The translations under genes were made by a program, and so were the position numbers. The notes under the pieces were generated by a model, which was not told the origin of the DNA, did no database searches, and worked only from the letters and a program-made list of their open reading frames with translations. A stretch of DNA of 64,000 bases from Ornithinimicrobium pratense (GTDB lineage Bacteria > Actinomycetota > Actinomycetes > Actinomycetales > Dermatophilaceae). Location of the stretch: the NCBI RefSeq assembly GCF_008843165.1, contig NZ_CP044427.1:1736001-1800000 (forward strand). The letters are read 5' to 3'. Positions 15,825 to 25,887 of the stretch are shown piece after piece. Numbering within the stretch: position 1 is the stretch's first letter; the number at the start of each line of letters is the position of its first letter.

Positions 15825-17871
15825 GGGAGCCCCCGGCGGGCACGGGGATCTCGGCGGCCGTCCGTTCGACAGGACGCGGAATGCCGGTCTCGATGTCGAT
15901 GTCGAGGGAGGTCGAGGTAGAGAAGACGTTGACTGCGCGGGATCGAGTGCGCCCCGAGGCGTGGTCGACCACCGTGAGCACGTAGCGCCCGGGCGGGGGC
16001 AGGCCGACCTCGTAGGCACCGGTCTCATCGGCGTGCGTGGTGGCGACGTACTCCCCGGAGTGGCGGATGAGCGAGACCAGCACCCCGCCAAGAGGCATGC
16101 CGTTGTCCATGACGTGGCCGGAGAGCAGCAGCCGCCGGGTCATCGTGATCGGGTCGGTCTCCCCGGCGTCCAGGTCACACAGGCTGGACTGCGGGCCCCA
16201 GCCGTCCGCCGAGACCACGAGCAGGTAGCGGCCCGGCGCCGGCAGGGCCAGGACGTAGCTGCCGTCGTTGTCGGTGCGGCCCCAGTCGACGTGCTGCCCG
16301 TCGGGGTGCAGGACGGTGGCCACGGCCTGCCGCAGCGGCCGGCCCTGCGGACCGACGACCCGGCCCCGCACGAGCAGCTCGGGCAGCTGACCCTCGTGCT
16401 TGACCTGGGCCCGCTCCCCGGTGGGTCCCGGCAGCTCGCGGCCGGAGCCCGGCTCCTCGCGCACCCGCACGGGCCGCCGGATGAAGGCCGCGATGAGCCC
16501 ACCCCCAAGGGAGGCTGCGGCTCCCGCCCAGAACACCAGCTGGTAGGCGCTGAACGAAGGCGCCATCTGACCACTGGCCGTCGTCATCATCGAGGCGGCG
16601 AAGACAGCGGCCACCATGGCCGAGGCCGAGGAGGTGCCGATCGAGCGCAGCAAGGTGTTGAGCCCGTTGGCGGAGGCGGTCTCGGTGATCGGGACGGCCC
16701 GCATGATCAGCGTCGGCATCGCGGCGAAGGCCAGCGCGGTGCCGAGCGAGGCGATGCCCGAGGTGACCATGACCTGCAGGACGGAGCCGTGCAGCAGCGC
16801 ACGGCCGATGAAGCCCACCGCCATGATGAGGGCGCCGGCGATGAGGATCGCCCGGGGTCCATAGCGCCGGATCATCGACGCCGCGACCGGTGACATGGCC
16901 ACCATCAGGACACCGGCCGGCAGGAGCGCCAGCCCGGTCGCCGTCACCGACATCCCGAAGCCGTAGCCGGTGTCCACCGGCATCTGCACCTGCTGGGCGG
17001 AGGTGAGGAAGTTGGCGAACATCGCGAAGCCGATGAGGACCGAGGCGGCATTGGTCAGCAGCACCGTGCGGCGGATGGAGGTGCGGATGTCGACCAGCGG
17101 CTGGCCGGTGCGCAGCTCCCAGGGCACCCAGGCAGCCAGGACGAGGCCGGCGACCGCCAGCAGGGTCAACGTCAGCGGCGAGAACCAGCCCCAGGTGCCA
17201 GCCTTGCTCACCGCAAGCAGGAAGCAGGTCAGGGCGACGGAGAGCAGCAGCGCTCCGGTGTAGTCGAACCGACCTCGGGTCTTGACCGTCGACTCGGGGA
17301 CGACCAGGTGGACCGCGACCAGCATGATGACCGCGAAGCCACCGGAGACGTAGAAGAGGGTGTGCCAGTCCCAGCGCTCGTAGATCACCCCGGCCAGCGG
17401 CATCCCGACCGCTCCCCCGATCCCCAGGGTGGCCGACATCAGCGCCACGCCGGAACCAACCCGGTCTGAGGGCAGGTGGTCGCGCATGATGCTGATCCCC
17501 ACGGGGACCAGACAGGCTCCCAGCCCGGTCAGGCCGCGGCCCAGGATGACGGTGAAGAGGCTGTCGGACAGCGCGGCGACCAGGGAGCCGACGATCACCG
17601 CCCACATGCAGACGATGAGCATGAGCCGCTTGCCGAACATGTCGGCCAGACGCGAGACGATCGGGGTGCCCACGGCAGCGGTGAGCAGGGTAACGGTGAC
17701 CAGCCAGGAGGCGTTGTCGCTCGTCGTCCCCAGGATCTCCGGGAAGTCGGGCAGGAGGGGCAGGACGAGGGTCTGCTGGAGGGAGACCAAGGTGCCGCAC
17801 AGCGCCAGCACCGTGATGATGAGGCCGGTGGAGGGGCCGGACCGGGTTGCCTCCGGCTGGGGTGAACGCAT
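15814..17871 (-). CDS. MFS drug exporter fused to carboxypeptidase-regulatory-like domains
   Basis: A 685-residue protein. Residues about 20-480 form a DHA2-type, 14-helix major facilitator transporter (motifs RLADMFGKR in loop 2-3 and LGRGLTGLGACLVPVGISIM in helix 4-5, proton-driven drug export). Residues about 515-685 carry two beta-sandwich repeats of the carboxypeptidase regulatory-like type: GRVVGPQGRPLRQAVATVLH with DNDGSYVLALPAPGRYLLVV, and SGHVMDNGMPLGGVLVSLIR with DETGAYEVGLPPPGRYVLTV. The ATG at 17871 lies in the centre of a palindrome and is preferred to upstream starts because the N-terminus then matches DHA2 proteins. It heads the exporter-tetR-dop-pup-pafA run. Confidence 0.88.
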   Translation of the reverse strand: MRSPQPEATRSGPSTGLIITVLALCGTLVSLQQTLVLPLLPDFPEILGTTSDNASWLVTVTLLTAAVGTPIVSRLADMFGKRLMLIVCMWAVIVGSLVAALSDSLFTVILGRGLTGLGACLVPVGISIMRDHLPSDRVGSGVALMSATLGIGGAVGMPLAGVIYERWDWHTLFYVSGGFAVIMLVAVHLVVPESTVKTRGRFDYTGALLLSVALTCFLLAVSKAGTWGWFSPLTLTLLAVAGLVLAAWVPWELRTGQPLVDIRTSIRRTVLLTNAASVLIGFAMFANFLTSAQQVQMPVDTGYGFGMSVTATGLALLPAGVLMVAMSPVAASMIRRYGPRAILIAGALIMAVGFIGRALLHGSVLQVMVTSGIASLGTALAFAAMPTLIMRAVPITETASANGLNTLLRSIGTSSASAMVAAVFAASMMTTASGQMAPSFSAYQLVFWAGAAASLGGGLIAAFIRRPVRVREEPGSGRELPGPTGERAQVKHEGQLPELLVRGRVVGPQGRPLRQAVATVLHPDGQHVDWGRTDNDGSYVLALPAPGRYLLVVSADGWGPQSSLCDLDAGETDPITMTRRLLLSGHVMDNGMPLGGVLVSLIRHSGEYVATTHADETGAYEVGLPPPGRYVLTVVDHASGRTRSRAVNVFSTSTSLDIDIETGIPRPVERTAAEIPVPAGGSRGQ

Positions 17872-17878
17872 GTTCACC
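17861..17878. promoter_or_regulatory. Operator-like palindrome on the exporter start codon
   Basis: GGTGAACGCATGTTCACC is a perfect inverted repeat with 7-base arms and a 4-base centre. It covers the ATG of the MFS exporter (minus strand). Size and symmetry fit a TetR-family operator and the cognate regulator is the next gene downstream. It lies 28 bases from the divergent DUF3054 gene start, so that gene could be controlled as well. Confidence 0.65.
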
Positions 17879-17905
17879 GAGTGTACGGCGTGCGACGATG
17901 CCGAC

Positions 17906-18268
17906 ATGACCAAGCTCGGCCTCGATGTGCTCGTCGTCCTCGTCTTCGCCACGCTCGGGCGGGCCAGTCACGATCTCGAGCTCGGGCCGGTGGGGGTCCT
18001 GACGACGGCGTGGCCGTTCCTCGTCGGGACCGTCGTGGGCTGGCTCTGTCTGCTCCGGAATACGCCTGCAATGCGCCGCTGGTGGGTCGACGGCCTCATC
18101 GTGGCCACGTGCGCTCTGGTCATCGGCATGCTGCTGCGCTGGATCACCGGTGAGGGCACGGCAGCCCCCTTCGTGCTGGTCGCCACGGGTGTCCTGCTTG
18201 CCGGTCTCCTCGGCTGGCGTGCCGTCGAGGCTCTCATCCTCCGCCGCCGTGCGAGCTCGGCCGGATGA
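17906..18268 (+). CDS. DUF3054 family small membrane protein
   Basis: A 120-residue protein with four transmembrane helices (about 5-22, 34-50, 62-80, 88-106) and an Arg-rich C-terminus (LRRRASS). The pattern matches DUF3054, an actinobacterial/archaeal membrane family with no known role. The ATG follows a weak GACGAT box by six bases, suggesting a leaderless start. It is transcribed divergently from the exporter gene, and its promoter is close to the exporter palindrome. It ends 108 bases before the convergent arc gene. Confidence 0.75.
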   Translation: MTKLGLDVLVVLVFATLGRASHDLELGPVGVLTTAWPFLVGTVVGWLCLLRNTPAMRRWWVDGLIVATCALVIGMLLRWITGEGTAAPFVLVATGVLLAGLLGWRAVEALILRRRASSAG

Positions 18269-18280
18269 CCGGGTCAAAGT

Positions 18281-18320
18281 GAGGTAGGCCAGTGCCGCGA
18301 TGGCGACACCGATCTACCTC
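18281..18320. terminator. Possible bidirectional hairpin between DUF3054 and arc
   Basis: GAGGTAG (18281-18287) pairs with CTACCTC (18314-18320), and an inner GCCA/TGGC pair can extend the structure. It lies between two convergent genes. No T run follows, so it is only a weak candidate. Confidence 0.35.
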
Positions 18321-18376
18321 GGACCCGCGGGCAGGGCGAGAGGGGGCGTTCAGGTGGGTGTGTACCCGAACCAGAT

Positions 18377-20053
18377 CTAGAGGTAGTGGCCCGTGCCTCG
18401 CGCGTCGGGGTCCACGGAGCGACCGGGGTGGGTGCCGGAGCTGTCGCCGACAAGGGTCCGGATGTAGGTGATCCGCTCGCCCTTGCGCCCGGAGATCCGG
18501 GCCCAGTCATCGGGGTTGGTGGTGTTGGGCAGGTCCTCGTTCTCCTTGAACTCATCGAGGTAGGCCCGCTCCAGGTGGCTCTCGCGCAGCCCCTCCTCCC
18601 CGGTGGTGAGCAGGTCCTTGATCGCCAGCTTCTTGGCCCGGTCGACGATGTTGTGGATCATCGCCCCGGAGGCGAAGTCCTTGAAGTAGAGGACCTCCCG
18701 GTCGCCCCCGGCGTAGGTGACCTCCAGGAAGGCGTTCTCGGGGGTGACGGCGTACATCCGCTCCACGACGCCGTCCATCAGTGCCTCCACCGTCGCCTGC
18801 CGGTCGCCGCCGTGCCGGGCCAGCTCAGCGGTGTGCAGCGGCACGTCCGGGGTGAGGTACTTGCCGAAGATGTCGCGGGCAGCCTCGGCGTCGGGCCGCT
18901 CGATCTTGATCTTCACGTCCAACCGGCCCGGGCGCAGGATCGCCGGGTCGATCATGTCCTCGCGGTTGGAGGCGCCGATGACGATGACGTTGTCCAGCCG
19001 CTCGACGCCATCGATCTCGGCCAGCAGCTGCGGCACGATCGTGGTCTCGACGTCGGAAGAGACGCCGGATCCGCGGGTGCGGAAGAGTGACTCCATCTCG
19101 TCGAAGAAGACCACCACCGGGTCACCGCCGGCCGACTTCTCCCGCGCCCGCTGGAAGATGAGGCGGATGTGCCGCTCGGTCTCGCCGACGTATTTGTTGA
19201 GCAGCTCGGGGCCCTTGATGTTGAGGAAGTAGCTGCGGGAGTTCTCCTCCCCCCGCCGCTGGGCGGCCTGCCGGGCCAGCGAGGCGGCGACGGCCTTGGC
19301 GATGAGCGTCTTGCCGCACCCGGGCGGGCCGTAGAGCAGCACGCCCTTGGGCGGGCGCAGCTGGTGGGAGGCGTAGAGCTCGGCGTGCAGGAACGGCAGC
19401 TCGACCGCGTCCTGGATCTGCTCGATCTGGCCCGACAGCCCGCCGATGTCGGCGTAGGAGATGTCCGGCACCTCCTCCAGCACCAGCTCGGCCACCTCCG
19501 GGCGCGGGATCCGCTCGGTGACGAACCCAGTCCGCGGGTCCAGCAGCAGCGCGTCCCCCGCCCGCACCGGCTCCTCCCGCAGGGAGCCGGCCCGACGGCA
19601 TACCCGCTCGTCCTCGCCCCGCACCAGGACGACCACCCGGTCGGACCCGAGCAGCTCCTTGCAGACGACCACGTCACCGCCCCGCTCGTAGTTGCCCACC
19701 CCGACCACGGACTGGGCCTCGTTGAGCAGCACCTCGCGGCCCGGCCGCAGCTCTTCGGTGTCGACCTCGGAGGAGATGCGGGTGCGGATCCGCCGCCCTG
19801 CCACCGTCACGTCGACGGTGCCGTCGCCGACCAGGCCCACCACCTGGGCGATGCTCAGGGGCGGGCTGGCCAGGGCGTCGAGATCTTCCCGCAGGCCGAG
19901 GATCTGGTCCCGGGCGGACTGCAGCGTGGTGCCAAGCTGGTCGCTGTGCGCCTTGAGCTCGGACAGCCGTGTGGTGAGCGTCTGCACCTGCTGCTGCAGA
20001 TGGCGCTCGCGGGGGGACGAGCCGGGGCTCGTGGACTGCGACGACAGGCTCAC
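18377..20053 (-). CDS. arc: Proteasome-type AAA ATPase ARC/Mpa
   Basis: A 558-residue hexameric unfoldase. An N-terminal coiled coil (about 18-62, [20 protein letters not shown]) binds Pup; two OB folds follow; then the AAA module with Walker A GPPGCGKT (about 248), Walker [12 protein letters not shown] and the sensor GASNRED. The protein ends GHYL, which keeps the penultimate Tyr of the GQYL-type tail that docks ARC on the 20S proteasome. That is notable because prcBA are not in the pup-pafA interval. GTG start with AAGGAG six bases upstream. It is transcribed toward, but separated by DUF3054 from, the exporter-dop-pup-pafA run. Confidence 0.96.
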   Translation of the reverse strand: MSLSSQSTSPGSSPRERHLQQQVQTLTTRLSELKAHSDQLGTTLQSARDQILGLREDLDALASPPLSIAQVVGLVGDGTVDVTVAGRRIRTRISSEVDTEELRPGREVLLNEAQSVVGVGNYERGGDVVVCKELLGSDRVVVLVRGEDERVCRRAGSLREEPVRAGDALLLDPRTGFVTERIPRPEVAELVLEEVPDISYADIGGLSGQIEQIQDAVELPFLHAELYASHQLRPPKGVLLYGPPGCGKTLIAKAVAASLARQAAQRRGEENSRSYFLNIKGPELLNKYVGETERHIRLIFQRAREKSAGGDPVVVFFDEMESLFRTRGSGVSSDVETTIVPQLLAEIDGVERLDNVIVIGASNREDMIDPAILRPGRLDVKIKIERPDAEAARDIFGKYLTPDVPLHTAELARHGGDRQATVEALMDGVVERMYAVTPENAFLEVTYAGGDREVLYFKDFASGAMIHNIVDRAKKLAIKDLLTTGEEGLRESHLERAYLDEFKENEDLPNTTNPDDWARISGRKGERITYIRTLVGDSSGTHPGRSVDPDARGTGHYL

Positions 20054-20074
20054 CGTGCTCCTTCAGTGGACGGG

Positions 20075-20080
20075 TAGATT
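20075..20080 (+). promoter_or_regulatory. -10 box of the 20089 lipoprotein gene
   Basis: TAGATT lies eight bases before the ATG at 20089, in the 35-base space shared with the divergent arc gene. The transcript would be nearly leaderless. Confidence 0.45.
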
Positions 20081-20088
20081 CCCAGGGT

Positions 20089-20577
20089 ATGACGCGTCGC
20101 CGCCAGTTCCGACCTCCGGCCGCCCTCACCGCCGGGATGCTGGCCGTCGCGCTGCTCTCCGGGTGCGGCGGGGAGCGGGGCGCACCGGACGCCACCCCCG
20201 ACGCCACCGCAGGAGGCAGCGTGGACCAGAGCCCTGACCCGACGACCCCGGAAGACCCGAGCAGGCAAGGGGCTACCTCGCCCGACGACGAGGCCCGCAC
20301 GCTGGGCCCGGGTGAGGTGCTCACCCCCGATGACGCCGGTGCCGTGCTGCGGCTGGCCCCCGGCGACGAGGCCTCGATGCACCTGACCCCGCCCTGGCAG
20401 GACGCCGTCGCCGAGGTGGCCGACCCGGCAGTCGTGGAGCTGGTGCCGGTCGATCACTTCGCCGACCCCGGCTACGCCGAGTACACCGTGCTCGCGCACA
20501 CTGCGGGCGAGACCACCATCACCGTGGAGGGACCCGACGGCGAGCTGGTCCAGTTCGCCGTGACGGTCGAGGACTGA
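20089..20577 (+). CDS. Putative lipoprotein of unknown function
   Basis: A 162-residue secreted protein. The signal peptide has an Arg-rich start (TRRRQFRPP), a hydrophobic core and a lipobox LLSGC with Cys at about residue 25. Next is a 45-residue Pro/Asp/Thr-rich linker. The remaining 90 residues form what looks like one small beta domain (VLRLAPGDEASMHLTPPW and TTITVEGPDGELVQFAVTVE), resembling a chagasin- or immunoglobulin-like fold that many surface protease inhibitors use; I cannot confirm this. It faces an M36 peptidase gene across a shared terminator. Confidence 0.75.
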   Translation: MTRRRQFRPPAALTAGMLAVALLSGCGGERGAPDATPDATAGGSVDQSPDPTTPEDPSRQGATSPDDEARTLGPGEVLTPDDAGAVLRLAPGDEASMHLTPPWQDAVAEVADPAVVELVPVDHFADPGYAEYTVLAHTAGETTITVEGPDGELVQFAVTVED

Positions 20578-20608
20578 GCGGCAGCCGTCCGATCGGGCGG
20601 ACACCGAG

Positions 20609-20642
20609 AGGCCCCGCCCCGCCGGGTGGCGGGACGGGGCCT
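20609..20642. terminator. Bidirectional hairpin terminator
   Basis: AGGCCCCGCCCCGCC pairs with GGCGGGACGGGGCCT around a GGGT loop with a single mismatch. It lies between the convergent lipoprotein gene and the M36 peptidase gene and is the strongest G+C stem in the window. There is no obvious T tract, which is common in actinobacteria. Confidence 0.7.
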
Positions 20643-20671
20643 GAGGCAACCTCAGCGTGACGAGCCGATGA

Positions 20672-23488
20672 TCACCGGAGGCGGAAGTCGGCGCGGTGCT
20701 GCGTGCCGTCCTCCAGGGTGATGATCATCTGCTGGCAGCTGCCGGCGAGGTTGGCGGACGGCTTCCAGTTGTACTGGTAGCGGTCCTGGCCCCGGCTGTA
20801 GCTCAGCCCGCGGTTGCCGGTCGTCTCGGTCGGCACCGTGATCGCATACTGCAGCGGCTCGCGGGTGTCGCAGTCGATCTGCTGGATCATCGGCGAGTGC
20901 GCGGCCCGCAGCGGGTCCTCGCCCCGGTAGCCGTCAAGGCTGAACCGCACCGGGGTGGTGCTGCCGGCCTTGATGGTGTTCAGCTCCGTGTTGGACAGCG
21001 GGCTGACGAAGCCGCTGCCGGGGGCCTCGCAGGCCGGCGGCACGTCGAAGGCCTCGACGTTGTCGTCGCGGTTGGCCGAGGTGCCCTGGACCGCGCTGTA
21101 GCCCAGTCCGCGGCGGGCGAAGGTGGACCAGACGTTGCAGGTGTCCTCGCCACCGAGAGCCTCGGTCGCGGCCAGGATGCCGTTGCGGCCGTCGACGAAG
21201 CCAGGTCGGCAGCCCTGCATCTTCATGCCGTCCATGACGTACTGCAGCCCGCGGGTGTTACCGGCCGCGTCCCACTCGGTGTAGAGGTTCGGGACGAAAC
21301 CGTGCTTGTCGACCAGGTCCCAGTTGAGGTCCCACAGGACCGCGGCCCAGCCGTGGCCGACCCCGTGCGGAGTTGCCAGGGTGGCGCCATCGAGCCAGCC
21401 ACCGGTCTGGATCCGGTCGTAGGTGAACGGCTGGATCTCCATGTTGCGCGAGTAGGGTCGCGGGCGGATGCCGCCGCCGGAGCGGTCGTCCTGGAAGAGG
21501 GCGTAGGGGCCCATGCCGCGGGCCTCCTCCGGCCGGTCCACGGTCGGGTCCATCAGCATGGTGATGGCCAGGTAGTCGCTCCAGCCCTCACCCATCTGCT
21601 CCTGCCCGGAGAGGCAGTTGATGTTGGGACCGCCGGTCAGCCGGTTGGAGACCCCGTGGCCGTATTCGTGGATGATGATGCCGTTCTCGTAGTCACCGTC
21701 CCGGATGCCCGGGTGGGTGGCCATCTTGTGCACCGAGGCCGAGGTGGCGCCGCTCGCGAGCTGGGCGCGAAGAGCCTCACCGTCCTCCTGGGTGATCGAG
21801 ACGGCAGGGATGCCCACCGGCTCGTTCATCGAGCCGGATAGCCGCGGGGCCGTCCCACCCTCGGGCGTGGCCGCGTTATGGCTGATGACCACCGCCAGCG
21901 CGCCGCCCTCCTCCGCATGGCGGACCTGCGTGTATGGCGCGCACGCGGTGGTCCGCGCGGTCACCACGACGGCACCCGGCGCCTCGAAGGGGAGGCAGGT
22001 GTCGTCGATCACGACCGGGGTCCCCGGCAGGCCGGCGTTGGTCGGGGCCGGCGTGAAGAAGGCGAAGTTCGCGTCGTAGGTCGTCGCGTCCTCGCCCGTG
22101 CCCACGGTGACGCCGTTCGGCATACCGAACTGGGCGCCGGGCCACAGGTACATCTGCATCCGCGGGCGGCCTCCGTCCATGGCCGGGGTGGAGAAGTTGG
22201 CGTTGTTCACGCCACCTGCGTCCATGGCCTCGGCGCGCACGTCGTCACCACCGACGCCCTCGCCGGTGTAGTTGGTCACCTGGAAGTTGCCGGCGGCCTC
22301 GTCGAAGCCGTAGCGGAAGAGGACGTCGTGGATGACGTTGTTGGCGTAGAACAGGTTGGTCGTGGCCGCGTCGGCGTAGTTGATCGCGTGCTCGTCCAGA
22401 TCCAACGGGAAGTCGAAGGTCAGCGAGGGACCACCGTCGGCGTCGCTGCCTGGGTCGGGCACGTTGTTGGCGTCCCGGTCGGTGTAGGCGTGGACGTTGT
22501 TGCCACGGGTCGTGGTGTAGTCAGGGCCTGGGGTGCCGGTGACGTCGTGCCAGCCGAACGGCGAGCCGACGGAGTCGGCCGGGTTGGTCACCATGGAACG
22601 GTCACCGTCGTTCGGGCTCTCCTTGGGGAAGGCGAAGACGCGGTAGCTGGAGCCGTCCTCGACCGGCGTCGGGGTGCCGTACTCGTCCGGGTTGGTGACG
22701 CTGGCGGGTAGCCGGTGGGCGTGTGCGGCGTCGAAGGCCATCGGGTCGCGCGCCAGGCCGTGCAGGTGGCCGGCGTGGTCGTGGTCGGTCCAGTCCTCCA
22801 CGGCGAGGGCCTCACCGGACTGCGCGTCGACGGTGACCTGCCACAGGTGAGCGGACTCCTCGTCGTCGATGACGACCTCCCAGGCCAGCCGCAGGCCCTC
22901 GTCGGTGGGCTGCCAGACCAGACGGGCGGGGATCTCCTCCTCGGAGATCCCAGCACCGGACATCGTGGTCGCCCGCGACGCGTCCCTGCTCTGGGTGACG
23001 ACCCGCGCGCCCTCCGGCGCCAGGTCGACCTCCTCCGCAGCAGCGTCGAGGGCAGCGGGCGCGTCCAGGGAGGCGCGGCCCGAGGCCTCCCGCAGGCCGC
23101 CGACGAGGTTCTCGGCGACGTGCAGGACGACCCCGTCCTGCGTGACGCTCACCGTGGCGACGCCGCCCAGGACCTCACGGCCCTGGTGGTGCTGCACCAC
23201 GTTGACGTAGGTCACGCCGTTGTGGTCCGAGGTGTGCTGCGACATGACCTGCAGGTCGGCCAGGTCGGCAGCGGCCACGCCGTAGTCGGTCGCCTTGAGC
23301 CGCAGGAAGTCGAAGGCGATCTTCTCCGCCGCGTCCGCGCTGGGCTCGGTCTGGAAGAAGTCGCTCGAGGAGGGCAGGCGCTGTTCCTGCTCCAGCTGCG
23401 GGAGGGCCACCGCCCCACCGGGGATGAGCATGGCCATCGAGATGGGTATGCCGAGCGCTGCGGCAAGAAGTGGTGTGCGACGATGCAC
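20672..23488 (-). CDS. Secreted M36 (fungalysin-type) zinc metallopeptidase
   Basis: A 938-residue exported protease. After a signal peptide (about 1-29) comes an FTP/PepSY propeptide region (to about 230), then the M36 catalytic domain with the zinc motif HEYGH at about 607-611 and the third ligand region GEGWSDYLA about 40 residues on. A protease-associated (PA) domain is inserted before the zinc motif (about 490-600). The C-terminus (about 840-938) resembles the PxKF repeat domain (NRGLSYSRGQDRYQYNWKPS, WK core, CQQMIITLEDGTQHRADF). GTG start chosen because AAAGGAG lies 5-11 bases upstream. Five phased direct repeats precede its promoter. Confidence 0.93.
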   Translation of the reverse strand: MHRRTPLLAAALGIPISMAMLIPGGAVALPQLEQEQRLPSSSDFFQTEPSADAAEKIAFDFLRLKATDYGVAAADLADLQVMSQHTSDHNGVTYVNVVQHHQGREVLGGVATVSVTQDGVVLHVAENLVGGLREASGRASLDAPAALDAAAEEVDLAPEGARVVTQSRDASRATTMSGAGISEEEIPARLVWQPTDEGLRLAWEVVIDDEESAHLWQVTVDAQSGEALAVEDWTDHDHAGHLHGLARDPMAFDAAHAHRLPASVTNPDEYGTPTPVEDGSSYRVFAFPKESPNDGDRSMVTNPADSVGSPFGWHDVTGTPGPDYTTTRGNNVHAYTDRDANNVPDPGSDADGGPSLTFDFPLDLDEHAINYADAATTNLFYANNVIHDVLFRYGFDEAAGNFQVTNYTGEGVGGDDVRAEAMDAGGVNNANFSTPAMDGGRPRMQMYLWPGAQFGMPNGVTVGTGEDATTYDANFAFFTPAPTNAGLPGTPVVIDDTCLPFEAPGAVVVTARTTACAPYTQVRHAEEGGALAVVISHNAATPEGGTAPRLSGSMNEPVGIPAVSITQEDGEALRAQLASGATSASVHKMATHPGIRDGDYENGIIIHEYGHGVSNRLTGGPNINCLSGQEQMGEGWSDYLAITMLMDPTVDRPEEARGMGPYALFQDDRSGGGIRPRPYSRNMEIQPFTYDRIQTGGWLDGATLATPHGVGHGWAAVLWDLNWDLVDKHGFVPNLYTEWDAAGNTRGLQYVMDGMKMQGCRPGFVDGRNGILAATEALGGEDTCNVWSTFARRGLGYSAVQGTSANRDDNVEAFDVPPACEAPGSGFVSPLSNTELNTIKAGSTTPVRFSLDGYRGEDPLRAAHSPMIQQIDCDTREPLQYAITVPTETTGNRGLSYSRGQDRYQYNWKPSANLAGSCQQMIITLEDGTQHRADFRLR

Positions 23489-23595
23489 AGAGGCTCCTTT
23501 TCGAGGGGCAGCGCGACACCGCCCCACCAGGGCAGCTCAGGGGGAGAGCCCGGGGGGACGATCAGCAGGGGCGGCGGGCGCTGCCGGGTCTCTCG

Positions 23596-23601
23596 ACCGT
23601 A
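23596..23601 (-). promoter_or_regulatory. -10 box for the M36 peptidase gene
   Basis: TACGGT on the minus strand lies 20 bases downstream of the nearest 11-bp repeat, with no good -35 sequence, as expected for an activator-dependent promoter. It would give a leader of about 100 bases before the GTG at 23488. Confidence 0.4.
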
Positions 23602-23621
23602 GCGTCCGTGCCGAGCGGGTA

Positions 23622-24688
<1,067 letters not shown>

Positions 24689-24691
<3 letters not shown>

Positions 24692-25819
24692 CGAGCGGGT
24701 GCCCACCAGGTCGTCGGCCACCACCACGCCCCAGGGGTGGCCCTGCTCGTCGAGCAGGCCGATGACGCCGCTGCCGGTGGAGCGCATCACCTCAATGACG
24801 GTGTCCAGGCGGGTCTCGGGGGTGAGCGGGACCGCCCACCCTTCCGGCAGCCGGATCGCGACCGCCGAGGCGGAGGTGTCGGGCCAGGCCGCCCGCGGGA
24901 CCCGCTGCAGGCTCGGTGGGTCCACCACGCCGTCCGGCCGGCCCTGGCCGTCCAGGACCACCCACAGCCGCTGCTCGTGCCAGGGCACCGACGCCAAGGT
25001 GGACCGGGAGCCGACCACGCCAACAGGGTGCGCGGCCTCACCAACCGTGCGGCGGGCCGCCGCCGCACCGTGCCGCCCGCTGCGGATGGCCTGGCTCGCC
25101 CCTTGCCACAGGAAGCCGCCGATGAGCAGCACCCAGACGATGCGCAGCAGGCCGACCTGCTCCCCCTGCAGCACCGGTGAGAGCCCCCAGATGACCACCA
25201 GCACCACCAGCAGACGCCCGGCCCAGCCCGCGACGAGGGTGCCCAGGTGGCGGCTGCCCGACAGCCTCCAGACGAGCGCCTCCAGCAAGAAGCCCCCGTC
25301 CAGGGGCAGGCAGGGGACGAGGTTGAAGACCGCCACGAAGGTGTTGGACCAGGCGAAGGCATACGTCAGGAGCACCAGGACCCCCGTGCCCGACCCGGGC
25401 AGCAGTCCGGGCCCGGAGCCGCTGGTCAAGGCGGCCACCCCCCACCAGCCGAGAACGGCCAGCATGGCGTTGGACAAGGGTCCGACGACCGCGACGGCGG
25501 CACTGCGCGCAGGAGTGCCTCCTGCCCCGTCGTGTGCGGTGTGCCCGCCCCAGAAGTCCGCCACGACCCGGGACACCCCAAAGCCGACCCGCTGCGCGAC
25601 CAGGGCATGGGCCGCCTCGTGGATCAGGACGGAGACGAGCAGCAGCACCGCGAAGGCGAGGGCCACGACATACGCCCACCACCCCAGCGCGGGCAGCAGC
25701 TGTTGCACGGTCGGCCCGAAGAGGGCGACCAGCAGCAGTGCGACGAGCACCCAGCTGCGGCCCAAGTAGACCGGGATGCCGGAGAGGGTGCCCATGCGCC
25801 AGCCCGGGGTGGTGTTCAT
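24689..25819 (-). CDS. Site-2 protease family (M50) membrane metalloprotease with CBS-like tail
   Basis: A 376-residue membrane protein. Zinc motif HEAAH is in LIHEAAHALVAQRVGFGVSR (about residue 67) and the third ligand in FNLVPCLPLDGGFLLEALVW (N-x-x-P-x-x-P-L-D-G). About six helices form the protease; residues about 250-376 look like a pair of CBS domains (LDTVIEVMRSTGSGVIGLLD). The family cleaves membrane-embedded proteins to release regulators; its substrate here is unknown. It lies ten bases upstream of trmI, the same pairing seen in other actinobacteria. The ATG is eight bases after a TAGGCT box. Confidence 0.9.
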
Positions 25820-25827
25820 GGGTCGCT

Positions 25828-25833
25828 AGCCTA
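25828..25833 (-). promoter_or_regulatory. -10 box of the site-2 protease gene
   Basis: TAGGCT on the minus strand lies eight bases before the protease ATG at 25819. The divergent RecB gene has its own box at 25876, leaving about 40 bases between the two start regions. Confidence 0.45.
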
Positions 25834-25875
25834 AGCGCCCGCGCCGCTCTCCCCGTCCGTGTCAGACGCCCGGGT

Positions 25876-25881
25876 TAGGCT
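25876..25881 (+). promoter_or_regulatory. -10 box of the RecB-family gene, leaderless
   Basis: TAGGCT ends six bases before the ATG at 25888. This spacing fixes the start of the nuclease gene. Confidence 0.5.
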
Positions 25882-25887
25882 CGAGAT

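Noticed and set aside
16175..18277. A 700-codon open frame on the minus strand over the exporter
   Set aside because: It is an alternate frame of the MFS gene; the exporter frame has clear helices and domain repeats, whereas this one has Arg/Pro/Ala-rich shadow composition.
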